64,000 bases of DNA from Sphingobacterium prati. Its GTDB lineage: Bacteria; Bacteroidota; Bacteroidia; Sphingobacteriales; Sphingobacteriaceae. Position 1 is the first letter of the stretch. The number at the start of each line of letters is the position of its first letter. The notes under the pieces were generated by a model. The model ran no database searches, had not been told where the DNA came from, and saw only the letters and a program-made list of their open reading frames with translations. This document shows positions 45,298 to 54,436 of the stretch, piece by piece. Made by a program: the position numbers and the translations under genes. The DNA lies in assembly GCF_013167215.1 (NCBI RefSeq), contig NZ_JABJWY010000032.1, positions 62,001-126,000 on the forward strand. The letters run 5' to 3'.

Positions 45298-45918
45298 TTA
45301 AATCGTTTTATGAATCCACTCTATCTTTAGGTGTGATTGTATTATTTCCGCTACGATATCAAAATAGGTCTGTCCTTTCCCGCTTTGTAAATCGATTAGT
45401 TTTTGTTGAAAATAGGCTTGATTGAACGGTGAATTGGCGGCCAATTTTTCCTGGTAGTATGCGAGGGTGGTGGTCATACCCAATGCCGCTCTACTGTCAT
45501 CGATATCCTTCCAAATGATGCTGTGCTTTTTTGCATCCTGAAGCTTTCCAAATCCACCATACAGTAGGTCATCAAATCCATCCAGACTTCCAATTTTCCA
45601 ATTCTCATCGGCCATATAGACCCGATTGATTTCGGCATAAAAGCTTGGGATATCTGCGATATGTTTCCCCTCGATGATGACAAAGCCCAGCTCGGGATGA
45701 AAGGAAATGAGTTTCGTGAAATCCTCCCAAAGTTCTGTCATTGAGATTGACGCTGGCGCCTTAGACCATTTATCTGCGAAACTAAAAAGCTGTGGCATTG
45801 GGCTGTCCCGAGAATATCGAACGAGTATTTCAAAACACGCATCTAAAGTCGCCTTAGGTAGATTACCGACCAAAACGTTAGCGATATTTGTGAGTTGGTT
45901 GCTCCCCTTTGTTTCCAT
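45298..45918 (-). CDS. Barstar-like (RNase-inhibitor fold) protein
   Basis: A 206-residue cytoplasmic protein. Residues about 78-165 match the barstar pattern: a strand plus IEGKHIADI, a helix SFYAEINRVYM, and SLDGFDDLLYGGFG, which parallels the N-LDALWDxLTG segment that plugs the active site of barnase-type RNases. The N-terminal 75 residues are a helical extension not recognised. Barstar folds act as immunity proteins against secreted or intracellular RNase toxins. No RNase toxin gene is adjacent, so it is an orphan or protects against rivals' toxins. The start is on a single ATG with no alternative nearby. Confidence 0.65.
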   Translation of the reverse strand: METKGSNQLTNIANVLVGNLPKATLDACFEILVRYSRDSPMPQLFSFADKWSKAPASISMTELWEDFTKLISFHPELGFVIIEGKHIADIPSFYAEINRVYMADENWKIGSLDGFDDLLYGGFGKLQDAKKHSIIWKDIDDSRAALGMTTTLAYYQEKLAANSPFNQAYFQQKLIDLQSGKGQTYFDIVAEIIQSHLKIEWIHKTI

Positions 45919-46106
45919 CTGTTTCGGATTAGATTCACTCCTCTAAAGGACTAAAAAAAAATGACTTAACGAAATCGTATTGTTCTTTTTAACAAAAAAT
46001 CTGACCGTCCATGTCATCGTGATGCTGTGCGGCAATGATTTTGGATATTTTCACTTCGTTTTTTTATATTAAAAGTGTACTTCCCTGTCGATTTAATGCT
46101 TTTGGC

Positions 46107-46141
46107 TTGTCCCTAAGTAGTTATTCACTCCTTAGGGACAA
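46107..46141 (-). terminator. Terminator of the TonB-dependent receptor gene
   Basis: Perfect 11-bp arms TTGTCCCTAAG/CTTAGGGACAA with a 13-nt loop, 28 bp beyond the receptor stop codon on the minus strand. Confidence 0.7.
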
Positions 46142-46168
46142 TTGAAGGACAAGATGCGCTGTCGGACG

Positions 46169-48559
46169 CTAGAATTCAATCCGATAGTTAATGGTTGGAA
46201 TGATACCCGTCCATTTTTGGGGTTCGATAATCCTTTTGCTGAAATTATAATGCATACCGACCGTATTTTCTCTGTTGAGGATATTCTGAATATCCAAGAT
46301 AATGAGATGACTCACCTTTTTACGGTTGATGCGGTAGCTAGATGAAAAATCAAGTCGGGTATAGGGATCAGCGGTTAACGTATTGATCCGGCTTTGATCA
46401 ATGATTTCTTCATCCAATCGTAGCGATTCTTCTTCTAATACTGGGGAGTATTTTCTACCCCCAGCGTAGATCAGTTTGGCGTTCATCCCGAATAGGTTAT
46501 TTTTATTTTGTCCTACTGCCCATTCTTTTCCCAGCAACAGATTTCCGACATAGCGTGTGTTGAATGTGGTATTGTATTCTTTGCCATTGAGCGCTTTGAA
46601 TTTGGAGTCAAATATAGAGGTGGTTGCCATAAAATAATAACCCTTACTGAGCGATTTCTCAAGCGTTAGCTCAACGCCATAATTTCGGCCTGTCCCTTTG
46701 TTGACCAGCTGACGATAGGTCGAGGTACCAATTGCCGAAATATCCGATACGTTGAGCAGGGAGAAGTTCATGTCTGGGTCGGAAGAAACGGGGACATTGT
46801 ATAAATGTTGATAATAGACTTCGGTTTTGAATCTCAGCGTGTGGTTTAGATTTTTTTCATAGCCTATAACAGCCTGTGCAGATTTGGTCGGGGATAGTGC
46901 TGTATTGTCTGTTGTATTTTGACCGGTTCCGCTCTTGGCAAAATAGTAGCTGAGCGGTTCTAAACGATTGTAGAGTCCCGTACCAAAGGATATCGTCTGA
47001 TCTGCTGCAACTTTCCAGTTTAAGCCCAGCCTGGGTTCTGCAGTCCAACTCTTGCTTAAGGCAAAATAGTTGGCATGCAGCCCAGTATTTAAGGTCAGAC
47101 GATCAGATAATTCAGTTTTGAGTTGCGCGAAAGCGTCATAGGTACTAGTATTCCCCTTTTCATTGATCCGTTCTTTTAAGGCGGCAAGTTCAGTATCGTA
47201 GGTGAGGGCGTAGAGATCATAGCGAAGTAAACTAGCGTTGATACCGGCACGGATCGTGTTTTTACTGTTTGCTCTATAATTCAGGCTACCGGCATAACGG
47301 ATTGCGGTATTTGTAAATTTATCTTTGTGATATAGGCTAGCCACGTAATCCTGTGTCAGGGTATCTGTTTTATTGGAATTGTGGCTAATTGATGCTGAAA
47401 TAATGTTATTGAAATACAATCTATCGTTGGCGATATACTGATGTTTTAGCCCGGCACTTCCAGCATTAAATCCCAGGTTCATGTCCTGCGCATCTGTACG
47501 TTCTTCCCATTCCTGGAAATTGCGCTTGGCAGTTTCCTTTATTTTTCCGAGACCGCCGATCCCAAAGAGCGAAAATGTTCCGGCCTTCTTGGTCGGAAAA
47601 ACAAAATTGAAGGAGAGGTCCTGGTATTTTGGGATACCTGTATCCGAGACTTTTACACCTACTTTTTCCAATAGACTCAACGAGGAGTAACGGTAGCTGA
47701 TTAAATAAGATGCATCACTTCCTTTTTTGAAAGGCCCCTCTAAAGTGGCTCCTACCCCCAACACCCCGACATTGAATGTATACTCACGTTTATCCGTATT
47801 TCCCTTTCTGAATCTGAGGTCAAATACCCCCGATATGGCGTTGTTGTATTCCGCGGCTAGTCCGCCTGTATAGAAATCGGATTTTCCCAAAACCATTGTA
47901 TTAAGCATACTGATCCCTCCGCCAGCGGCACCTTCAGCACCAAAGTGGTTAGGGTTTACAATCTCGATGCCTTCCAGTCGCCACTGTAAGCTTTTAGGCG
48001 AATTTCCGCGCACGATAATCTCGTTGTCGTCACCACCGGCAACAACTCCGGGAAAACTTTGTGCCATTCTGGCTGGGTCAAAGAAAGCTCCAGCATAACG
48101 GTTGGTCTCCTCTGGAGAAAAAGAGCGCCCGCTGACCATCGCCATTTGATTTAAAGGCTGCTTTCCGGTGTTGGCATAAACCACAGCTTCGCTTAAGGTG
48201 TTTGCCTGTGGTTCCATTTCAATATTAAGGATATTCTCACGGCCAGAGGTGATGAGCAGTTCTGATAGTTCTTCCTGTCGATAGCCTGCCATACGTACCC
48301 GTAATACTTGACGTCCAACAGGAACGTCCAGGAGCCTAAATAAGCCTTGGTGATCTGTACTAACAGATTTTATATTGCCGTTAGCAGATAATATAATCGT
48401 GGCGCCAATAAGTGGCAGTCTCGTATTTTTGTCCAGGATGGTGCCTTTGAGGGTCTCCGTCACCATCTGCCGGTCTGTTTTCGTCGAATCTTGTACTTGG
48501 GCAAGCGATTGTGTGGCCTGGGTCGCCAATGCAATTATTAAGATTGATGTTAGTTTCAT
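46169..48559 (-). CDS. TonB-dependent receptor with carboxypeptidase-regulatory-like N-domain (not SusC)
   Basis: Outer-membrane transporter of 796 residues, shorter than SusC proteins. The order is: signal peptide (about 1-20, TQSLAQ), carboxypeptidase-regulatory-like domain (about 36-115, GTILDKNTRLPLIGATIIL), TonB-box-like EAVVYANTGKQP, plug domain (about 130-230, VAGGDDNEIIVRGNSPKS) and a barrel ending in IPTINYRIEF. No SusD partner or metal-binding protein is adjacent, so the substrate is unknown. It is divergent from the ECF sigma operon, sharing a regulatory region rich in GTTATTAACA repeats. Confidence 0.88.
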   Translation of the reverse strand: MKLTSILIIALATQATQSLAQVQDSTKTDRQMVTETLKGTILDKNTRLPLIGATIILSANGNIKSVSTDHQGLFRLLDVPVGRQVLRVRMAGYRQEELSELLITSGRENILNIEMEPQANTLSEAVVYANTGKQPLNQMAMVSGRSFSPEETNRYAGAFFDPARMAQSFPGVVAGGDDNEIIVRGNSPKSLQWRLEGIEIVNPNHFGAEGAAGGGISMLNTMVLGKSDFYTGGLAAEYNNAISGVFDLRFRKGNTDKREYTFNVGVLGVGATLEGPFKKGSDASYLISYRYSSLSLLEKVGVKVSDTGIPKYQDLSFNFVFPTKKAGTFSLFGIGGLGKIKETAKRNFQEWEERTDAQDMNLGFNAGSAGLKHQYIANDRLYFNNIISASISHNSNKTDTLTQDYVASLYHKDKFTNTAIRYAGSLNYRANSKNTIRAGINASLLRYDLYALTYDTELAALKERINEKGNTSTYDAFAQLKTELSDRLTLNTGLHANYFALSKSWTAEPRLGLNWKVAADQTISFGTGLYNRLEPLSYYFAKSGTGQNTTDNTALSPTKSAQAVIGYEKNLNHTLRFKTEVYYQHLYNVPVSSDPDMNFSLLNVSDISAIGTSTYRQLVNKGTGRNYGVELTLEKSLSKGYYFMATTSIFDSKFKALNGKEYNTTFNTRYVGNLLLGKEWAVGQNKNNLFGMNAKLIYAGGRKYSPVLEEESLRLDEEIIDQSRINTLTADPYTRLDFSSSYRINRKKVSHLIILDIQNILNRENTVGMHYNFSKRIIEPQKWTGIIPTINYRIEF

Positions 48560-48987
48560 ATTGATTAAGCTTTATTTTTATGACAGCTAACTTTCGCTTT
48601 ACCCTTAGCAAACAGCATAAATTTTTTTAATAGATTCTTTTTTTTAATAGGATGCGGTAAAAATGTTATTAACAAAAATAGTTCTGATATACAGTAAATT
48701 AACAGTGTTATTAACATTTTTTATACAAAGCGATTGCACGGTACGCTGAAAAAATCGCGCATTGAATTGATTATTTCTTATAGGTAAACACAGAAAATTA
48801 CCGCCCGATGTGCTGGGCAGGTTTTCAACAAAATGTCGTTTAATACTTAGGTACTTAACATGGTTGTTAACAAAAATCAAGGCTTATTGTACAATATCGA
48901 TCCCATCTTATTTAAATGGGAAGATTGTGTTTGAAATCTTCTAGAAAACTTAACATTCGCGTAATCTTGTGCCACTATCTTTGTAGG
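48560..48987. promoter_or_regulatory. Divergent regulatory region with GTTRTTAACA repeats
   Basis: This 428-bp region between the minus-strand receptor and the sigma gene has no credible gene. It contains GTTATTAACA at 48665-48674 and 48707-48716 and GTTGTTAACA at 48863-48872. The first two lie within a loose inverted pair (AAAAATGTTA...TAACATTTTT). Such repeats in a divergent promoter region may be binding sites of a regulator; none is identified. Confidence 0.4.
48950..48983 (+). promoter_or_regulatory. Promoter of the ECF sigma operon
   Basis: TTAACA at 48950-48955, a 20-bp spacer and an exact -7 box TATCTTTG at 48976-48983. The GTG start proposed for the sigma gene lies at 48988, so the message would be leaderless or nearly so. 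Confidence 0.55.
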
Positions 48988-49608
48988 GTGAAAACGACCA
49001 AAGCCAATGTAGATAACCACTATTTATTACTTTTTAAAACGGGTAATCCCAAAGCTTTTACCTATTTTTTTGAATTGTATTGGGAGGAGTTATACACAAT
49101 GGCCTATCGCCATTTTCAAGACGAAGTTCCTGCAAAAGATCTGGTGCAGGAAGTTTTTATACACATTTGGGAAAAGCGCGATCTCATTAATACTGAATAT
49201 AGCTCCTTAAAATCCTACCTCTATAAATCAGTTAAAAACAAAGTGCTTAATTATTATGCAGCTGAACGGGTCCGAAAACAGGTATTAGAGCAAGCAACCG
49301 AACAGATGGAGCGATTTACCAATTTAGATGACCATAGCTTGGCGAAATACAAAGCTTTAGAGCTGATCGTGGATGATTCTATCGAACGATTGCCCAAGCT
49401 AATGCGATCTGTTTATTTGATGCGTTATGAGAACTATTCAATCGCACAAATCGCCAAGGAACTGAACCTGGCCGAACAGACCGTCAAGAATTATTTATCG
49501 GATGCGAAAAGGATGCTGCGTCAAGAATTGAGACAACGATTTGCCGACCATGATTCTATTTTTCTGCTCTTTATTGGCAGTTATCTGCTTCATTATTATT
49601 TAATATAA
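48988..49608 (+). CDS. ECF-type RNA polymerase sigma factor (FecI-like)
   Basis: Directs transcription of the SusC/D locus downstream once its anti-sigma partner is signalled. Region 2 is visible as PKAFTYFFELYWEELYTMAYR with DLVQEVFIHIWEKR, and region 4 as IERLPKLMRSVYLMRYENYS with IAQIAKELNLAEQTVKNYLS, a helix-turn-helix. From the GTG at 48988 the protein has 206 residues. An ATG at 48916 is in frame but would place the promoter inside the gene and add residues unlike the family. It is followed after 63 bp by fecR. Confidence 0.9.
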   Translation: MKTTKANVDNHYLLLFKTGNPKAFTYFFELYWEELYTMAYRHFQDEVPAKDLVQEVFIHIWEKRDLINTEYSSLKSYLYKSVKNKVLNYYAAERVRKQVLEQATEQMERFTNLDDHSLAKYKALELIVDDSIERLPKLMRSVYLMRYENYSIAQIAKELNLAEQTVKNYLSDAKRMLRQELRQRFADHDSIFLLFIGSYLLHYYLI

Positions 49609-49671
49609 AAAACATATTGCGTTAAAGTACTTTGAGGGTATTTACCTGTATTAGAATAAAAAATAATACAA

Positions 49672-50652
49672 GTGAAGATCGAGAAATTTAAAAGTATAAT
49701 ACGAGATTACCTCCGTGGGAAATTGACCGACAGGGATCGTGAACGGGTAGATGCCTGGTATCAATCTATTGCAGATGATGCCATTGATCCATTTCATGAT
49801 TCGGCCCATCGTCATGCTGTAAAGGATGAATTGCTTAAACGCCTTGCTCCATTTGTACAGACCGAAAGAAAAAAGGCGTTTCAGCTCCCACGGATTCGCT
49901 GGCTATCTGCTGCTGCTGCAATACTCTTGCTAGGTAGCGCTTCACTTCTATTTTTTCAGGACCATCAATCAGTATTCAATTCTGGGGCAACATTATCCGA
50001 AATGCAGCTTACGCAAACAGTGGCGAAAGCCGGTGAATTGCGGGAGATTTTTCTTCCCGATGGCACTTCTGTTTTTCTTAATGGAAACGCACAGATTCGC
50101 TATGATAAGATGAACTACGGGAAAAGTAGAACCATTTTTTTAGATCGCGGCGAAGCCTTCTTCAGTGTCAAACGTGATACCTTGCATCCTTTTACAATAG
50201 CCACAGGGGCTGTTAGGGTTGCCGTATTGGGAACATCCTTCAATATCAATCGTTCGCAGGCTTCTGGACAGGTTACGGTGAAAGTTAAAACCGGACGTGT
50301 AAAGGTGTCAGCCGAAGAAAATGGGGAGCAGCATATCCTAACTTCTGGCCAAGCGGTACGTTACAGTCTTGCTGAAAAACACTTTGAAATCTTTGATCAG
50401 AATCCGACCACCGTAAACCTATGGACACAGGGAGGAATGCTATTGAGTAATGTGCGATTCAAGGAGCTTAAAGAAATTGTCTATAACCGTTATGGCGTTG
50501 TATTGGTTGCCGAAAATCTCGATACAGATAAATTTAGCTATTCACTGATGATTCCACAGGTTCGGTCTTTGGACCAGGTCTTGAGTATGATCTGCACCAT
50601 TCATCAATTAAAATTTAGGAGGGAAAAAAATGAAATAATCTTACACAAATAA
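49672..50652 (+). CDS. FecR-family anti-sigma factor
   Basis: Inner-membrane regulator that holds the ECF sigma inactive until a signal comes from the transporter's STN domain. The 326 residues have a cytoplasmic N-terminal helical part, one transmembrane segment (about 80-100, LSAAAAILLLGSASLLFF) and a periplasmic FecR domain with LPDGTSVFLNGNAQIRY, FLDRGEAFFSV and VAVLGTSFNI, then the C-terminal secretin-like tail (FSYSLMIPQVRSLDQVL). GTG is the start. It lies between the sigma gene and the STN-bearing SusC gene, the standard order. Confidence 0.93.
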   Translation: MKIEKFKSIIRDYLRGKLTDRDRERVDAWYQSIADDAIDPFHDSAHRHAVKDELLKRLAPFVQTERKKAFQLPRIRWLSAAAAILLLGSASLLFFQDHQSVFNSGATLSEMQLTQTVAKAGELREIFLPDGTSVFLNGNAQIRYDKMNYGKSRTIFLDRGEAFFSVKRDTLHPFTIATGAVRVAVLGTSFNINRSQASGQVTVKVKTGRVKVSAEENGEQHILTSGQAVRYSLAEKHFEIFDQNPTTVNLWTQGGMLLSNVRFKELKEIVYNRYGVVLVAENLDTDKFSYSLMIPQVRSLDQVLSMICTIHQLKFRREKNEIILHK

Positions 50653-50768
50653 GCTGCCTTTCAGCGTGCAGTAGAAAATTTACCGAAGAAAAAGTGCTCA
50701 ACTGGTAAACCGCTAAATCGACCAGAGAGCACCTTTATAAGTCATGTTAAAAACATTCATACAAATAT

Positions 50769-53700
50769 ATGTATAAAATAATAAAGCTCACCAGCCTGGC
50801 AACGAAGCTTGCACTCTGTTCGATGTTTTCGATGTCGGGAACAAACAGTAATGCCAGGTCGATGGATAGCATACATCTGATCCAAGGAGACTATATCAAT
50901 ATTCATCTCCATAATGGTAATGCGGCACAGGCCGTGCTCCAACTGTCGCAGCAAACCGGTCAAGCCATTGGCTATGATCGGAATATTCTCCAGTTGGACC
51001 GCATCGTAATAACCGAGAAGGTATTCCATAATGCACGCTTCGAGGAGGTGTTAAATTATATTTTAAAAGGTACAGACATACAGTCCAAGAAAGTCCCTGG
51101 AGGGATTGTCCTCGTTAGAAATGCAGGTAGACAAACATCATATCCGTTAAAACTGCAGATTCTGGATGTAGACCATCAACCAATAGCTGGTGCTTCAGTG
51201 CAAGTACTCCAGATGGAGCAGAGTAACTTGACTAATGTGAAAGGGGAAGTAACGATTAAACTGCCTGCCGGTGAATATCAGCTCATGATAACACATGTTG
51301 GATATGAGAAAAAAGAGCTCCACCAGGTAAAGCTGGACGGAAACAATATGGCCGTACGTCAGGTGGTCTTAAAAGGAAATAATAAGGCGCTGGATGAGGT
51401 CGTGGTGACGGCACTTGGGATCAAACGTCAGGACCGTTCCCTAGGCTATGCTGTCGGCAAGATCAAGGGCGAGGATCTCAACCGTGTTAACAATGATAAT
51501 TTCTTAATGGGGATGGCTGGAAAGGTTCCCGGAGTCTCGATCAGTTCGACAGGACCGACAGGCTCGACGGTCAATATGGTCATTCGCGGTGCGTCTTCCT
51601 TAAGCACCGACAATCAACCTCTTTTTGTGGTAGATGGGGTACCATTAATGAATAGTTTGAACAACATTGGGCAGATCGGGGATGACAATAAAGTCGATTA
51701 TGGCAATGCAATCGCCAATATCAATCCCGAAGATATCGAGAATATCTCAATATTAAAGGGGCCAAGCGCCGCAGCGCTTTACGGTTCCAGAGCTGGAAAT
51801 GGTGTCGTGTTGATAACGACAAAGACCGGAAAGAATGCAGAAAAAATGACCATTGCTGTCAATAGCAATACCGTTTTTGATATCCCCTATAAATTTATCG
51901 ACCTGCACAATAAATTTGCAAGTGGCACCATGCCCTGGAGACCAGGTGACCAGCCCGGAAATTTGATCATCGAAGAGGAATCGAGTGCGATGGTTGGGCC
52001 TGCTTTGGATAAAGGATATAAAGCTGTTCAATGGAATAGCCCACTCGATGCGGAGGGTAAACCGATCCCAACGGAGTTGAAATCATATCCAAACAACATC
52101 AAGAATTTTGTACAAACGGGTATCACAAGCTCCAACGGCATTTCACTGAGTAACCGCAGCGAAAGATTAGATTATCGTTTCTCGTACTCTAACATGGCAA
52201 ATAAAGGAATTATTCCCAATTCGGACCTTTTTCGAAATACATTGAATATCAATTCGACTATGCGGCTTCGGAATAGCCTTACTTTGGGCCTTTCATTGGA
52301 TGCCAGTAGAAATAATTCAAACAATAGACCTGCTGGAAACCGCGGCACGAATCCCATGCAGGCAGCTTATGAAGTCGCGCCGCATATCAATATTCTCGAA
52401 CTAAAAGATTATTGGTTGCCTGGACAGGAACAGATACAACAGCGTTCCCAATCCATTGGCAACCATAATAATCCCTATTTTCTGGCTTATGGTGTTACAA
52501 ATGCTTTTACTCGGGACCGGGTATTTGGCAATCTGCGGTTGGATTGGGCGATTAAACGCGATTGGACAGCGATGTTGCGGTATGCCACAGATGTTTATTG
52601 GGAAAATAGGGAAACAAAAATCCCGTATAGTTACACCAACGAACCCCGAGGTGCCTATGGTATCGTCAATCTGATGAATATGGAACAGAATATTGATTTT
52701 CTTACCACTTATACACGGAAATTGAGCAATTTCAATGCGACAGGTTCGCTGGGGGGAAATTTGCGCTACAACCGTGGTAAGTCTGTTCAAAACACATCAA
52801 AAAATGGTGCCGGGCTGATCACGCCGGGATTATATACCCTGGCGAACATCAGTCCGCTGAATCTGGACTTTTATAGTTCAATCTCAGAAAGAGCGATAAA
52901 CAGTATATATGGATTGGTGAATCTAAGTTACAGGGATATGGTTTATCTGGACCTAACGGGGCGTAACGATTGGTCAAGTACACTTCCGATAGACAACCGG
53001 TCCTATTTTTATCCTTCGGCGTCTTTAAGTATATTGGCCAATCAGGTGTTGAAGTTGCCCAAGACCTTCAATTTGATGAAATTGAGGGGCGGGATTGCAC
53101 GCGTCGGAAACGATACCTATCCCTATAACCTGTCCAATGTGCTGGTCAATCCAGGAAGTTGGGGGGATGTTCTGCAGCTGACGCGTTCCGGAGCACTTTT
53201 GGTGCCGAACCTGAAGCCCGAGATCGCGACCTCGTATGAGCTGGGCCTGGATCTCGGCTTGTGGAATAATCGCTTAAAATTTGAAGGAACCTATTACAAG
53301 CTGGAGAATAAGAACCAGATTATTCCCACGACACTTCCGAGCTCAAGTGGCTTCAATTCCAAAAATATCAATGCTGGACTATTGAGCAGCCGTGGCATCG
53401 AACTAACTCTTTCGGGACGACCTATTGCTAAGGAACATTGGTCTTGGGATCTCGGTATCAACTGGCACCGCAACCGTACCCGAATCGATGAGTTATCCGA
53501 AGGTGTAGAGTTCTATACCTTCTGGACAGACGGAAGAGGGGGAGCGCGCACCTATGTTGGTGAGGAAATTGGCGATTTATACGATTCGAAATTGGTGACT
53601 GTCGAAGATCAGTCCTCACCCTATTACGGATTTCCTATACTGGACAAAAATGGTTCCTGGCAGGCTGTCCGAATCAATAACAGCCGGAATAAGATCGGGA

Positions 53701-54422
53701 ACTTTAATCCGGATTTTACCATGGGGCTGCAATCCAGCTTACGGTATAAGAAGTGGACTATGAACATTGCTGCGGATATGCGTTTTGGAGGTAAGTTCAT
53801 GTCGCAAACTTATCGGTATTTTGAATCTAACCTGACTACACAACGTTTTCTCGATAAGTTGATCAACCCCAACGGAATGACGGGGGAGACGCTTCGGAAT
53901 TATTTGATAGACAATAATTTGGTGCGTGTGCAAGGGAATCGTTATCCGATTGTCGGCGGGCCTGGTGAAGCCTATGGCGGTTATCCTGTTAATGTAGGCG
54001 GTGTCACTGGAAATTTTGGTGTATTTAATCCCGGGGTTATTGCCCAGTACGATGATAAGGGGAACATCACGGGATATACTGAAAACTTAGGCGCTGAGGG
54101 GACTAAGTATATTGCATACTCCGATAATTATCCCTGGGACTTTATGAATGCGGCGACATTCGATGCATCTTTTATTAAGCTTCGAGAGCTTTCTTTCAGC
54201 TATGACCTATCGGGGAAATGGTTGAGCCGTCTCGGTATCGCACAGGGAAGTCTGGGCATCTATACACGCAACCTGATCTTATGGACAAAAGCAAAAGTAG
54301 GGATAGATCCGGAAATGGCTTTCCAACCAGAAACGGGCATTGGATTTAAACAGGGGATTGAGCGCTATAACGTCACCCCTTGGTCAATGCCGATAGGATT
54401 TAAAATAAATGCGACATTTTAA
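50769..54422 (+). CDS. SusC-family TonB-dependent transporter with N-terminal STN domain
   Basis: A 1217-residue outer-membrane transporter and signal transducer. After the signal peptide (about 1-29) comes an STN domain (about 45-120, IHLHNGNAAQAVLQLSQQTG), then a carboxypeptidase-regulatory-like domain (about 128-205), TonB-box LDEVVVTALGIKRQ, plug (MVIRGASSLSTDNQPLFVVDG and ALYGSRAGNGVVLITTK) and barrel ending in IGFKINATF. The STN domain is expected to contact the FecR protein encoded upstream and so trigger the ECF sigma. The adjacent SusD, phosphatase and phosphodiesterase genes suggest a phosphodiester cargo. Confidence 0.95.
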   Translation: MYKIIKLTSLATKLALCSMFSMSGTNSNARSMDSIHLIQGDYINIHLHNGNAAQAVLQLSQQTGQAIGYDRNILQLDRIVITEKVFHNARFEEVLNYILKGTDIQSKKVPGGIVLVRNAGRQTSYPLKLQILDVDHQPIAGASVQVLQMEQSNLTNVKGEVTIKLPAGEYQLMITHVGYEKKELHQVKLDGNNMAVRQVVLKGNNKALDEVVVTALGIKRQDRSLGYAVGKIKGEDLNRVNNDNFLMGMAGKVPGVSISSTGPTGSTVNMVIRGASSLSTDNQPLFVVDGVPLMNSLNNIGQIGDDNKVDYGNAIANINPEDIENISILKGPSAAALYGSRAGNGVVLITTKTGKNAEKMTIAVNSNTVFDIPYKFIDLHNKFASGTMPWRPGDQPGNLIIEEESSAMVGPALDKGYKAVQWNSPLDAEGKPIPTELKSYPNNIKNFVQTGITSSNGISLSNRSERLDYRFSYSNMANKGIIPNSDLFRNTLNINSTMRLRNSLTLGLSLDASRNNSNNRPAGNRGTNPMQAAYEVAPHINILELKDYWLPGQEQIQQRSQSIGNHNNPYFLAYGVTNAFTRDRVFGNLRLDWAIKRDWTAMLRYATDVYWENRETKIPYSYTNEPRGAYGIVNLMNMEQNIDFLTTYTRKLSNFNATGSLGGNLRYNRGKSVQNTSKNGAGLITPGLYTLANISPLNLDFYSSISERAINSIYGLVNLSYRDMVYLDLTGRNDWSSTLPIDNRSYFYPSASLSILANQVLKLPKTFNLMKLRGGIARVGNDTYPYNLSNVLVNPGSWGDVLQLTRSGALLVPNLKPEIATSYELGLDLGLWNNRLKFEGTYYKLENKNQIIPTTLPSSSGFNSKNINAGLLSSRGIELTLSGRPIAKEHWSWDLGINWHRNRTRIDELSEGVEFYTFWTDGRGGARTYVGEEIGDLYDSKLVTVEDQSSPYYGFPILDKNGSWQAVRINNSRNKIGNFNPDFTMGLQSSLRYKKWTMNIAADMRFGGKFMSQTYRYFESNLTTQRFLDKLINPNGMTGETLRNYLIDNNLVRVQGNRYPIVGGPGEAYGGYPVNVGGVTGNFGVFNPGVIAQYDDKGNITGYTENLGAEGTKYIAYSDNYPWDFMNAATFDASFIKLRELSFSYDLSGKWLSRLGIAQGSLGIYTRNLILWTKAKVGIDPEMAFQPETGIGFKQGIERYNVTPWSMPIGFKINATF

Positions 54423-54436
54423 TATTTGCAACAACG

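Noticed and set aside
46142..46345. A 67-codon plus-strand open frame
   Set aside because: It overlaps the terminator and 3' end of the TonB-dependent receptor gene on the opposite strand; no start context or recognisable sequence supports it.
48916..48987. An upstream ATG extending the ECF sigma factor by 24 residues
   Set aside because: The exact promoter box lies inside this extension and the added residues do not resemble sigma-factor N-termini.
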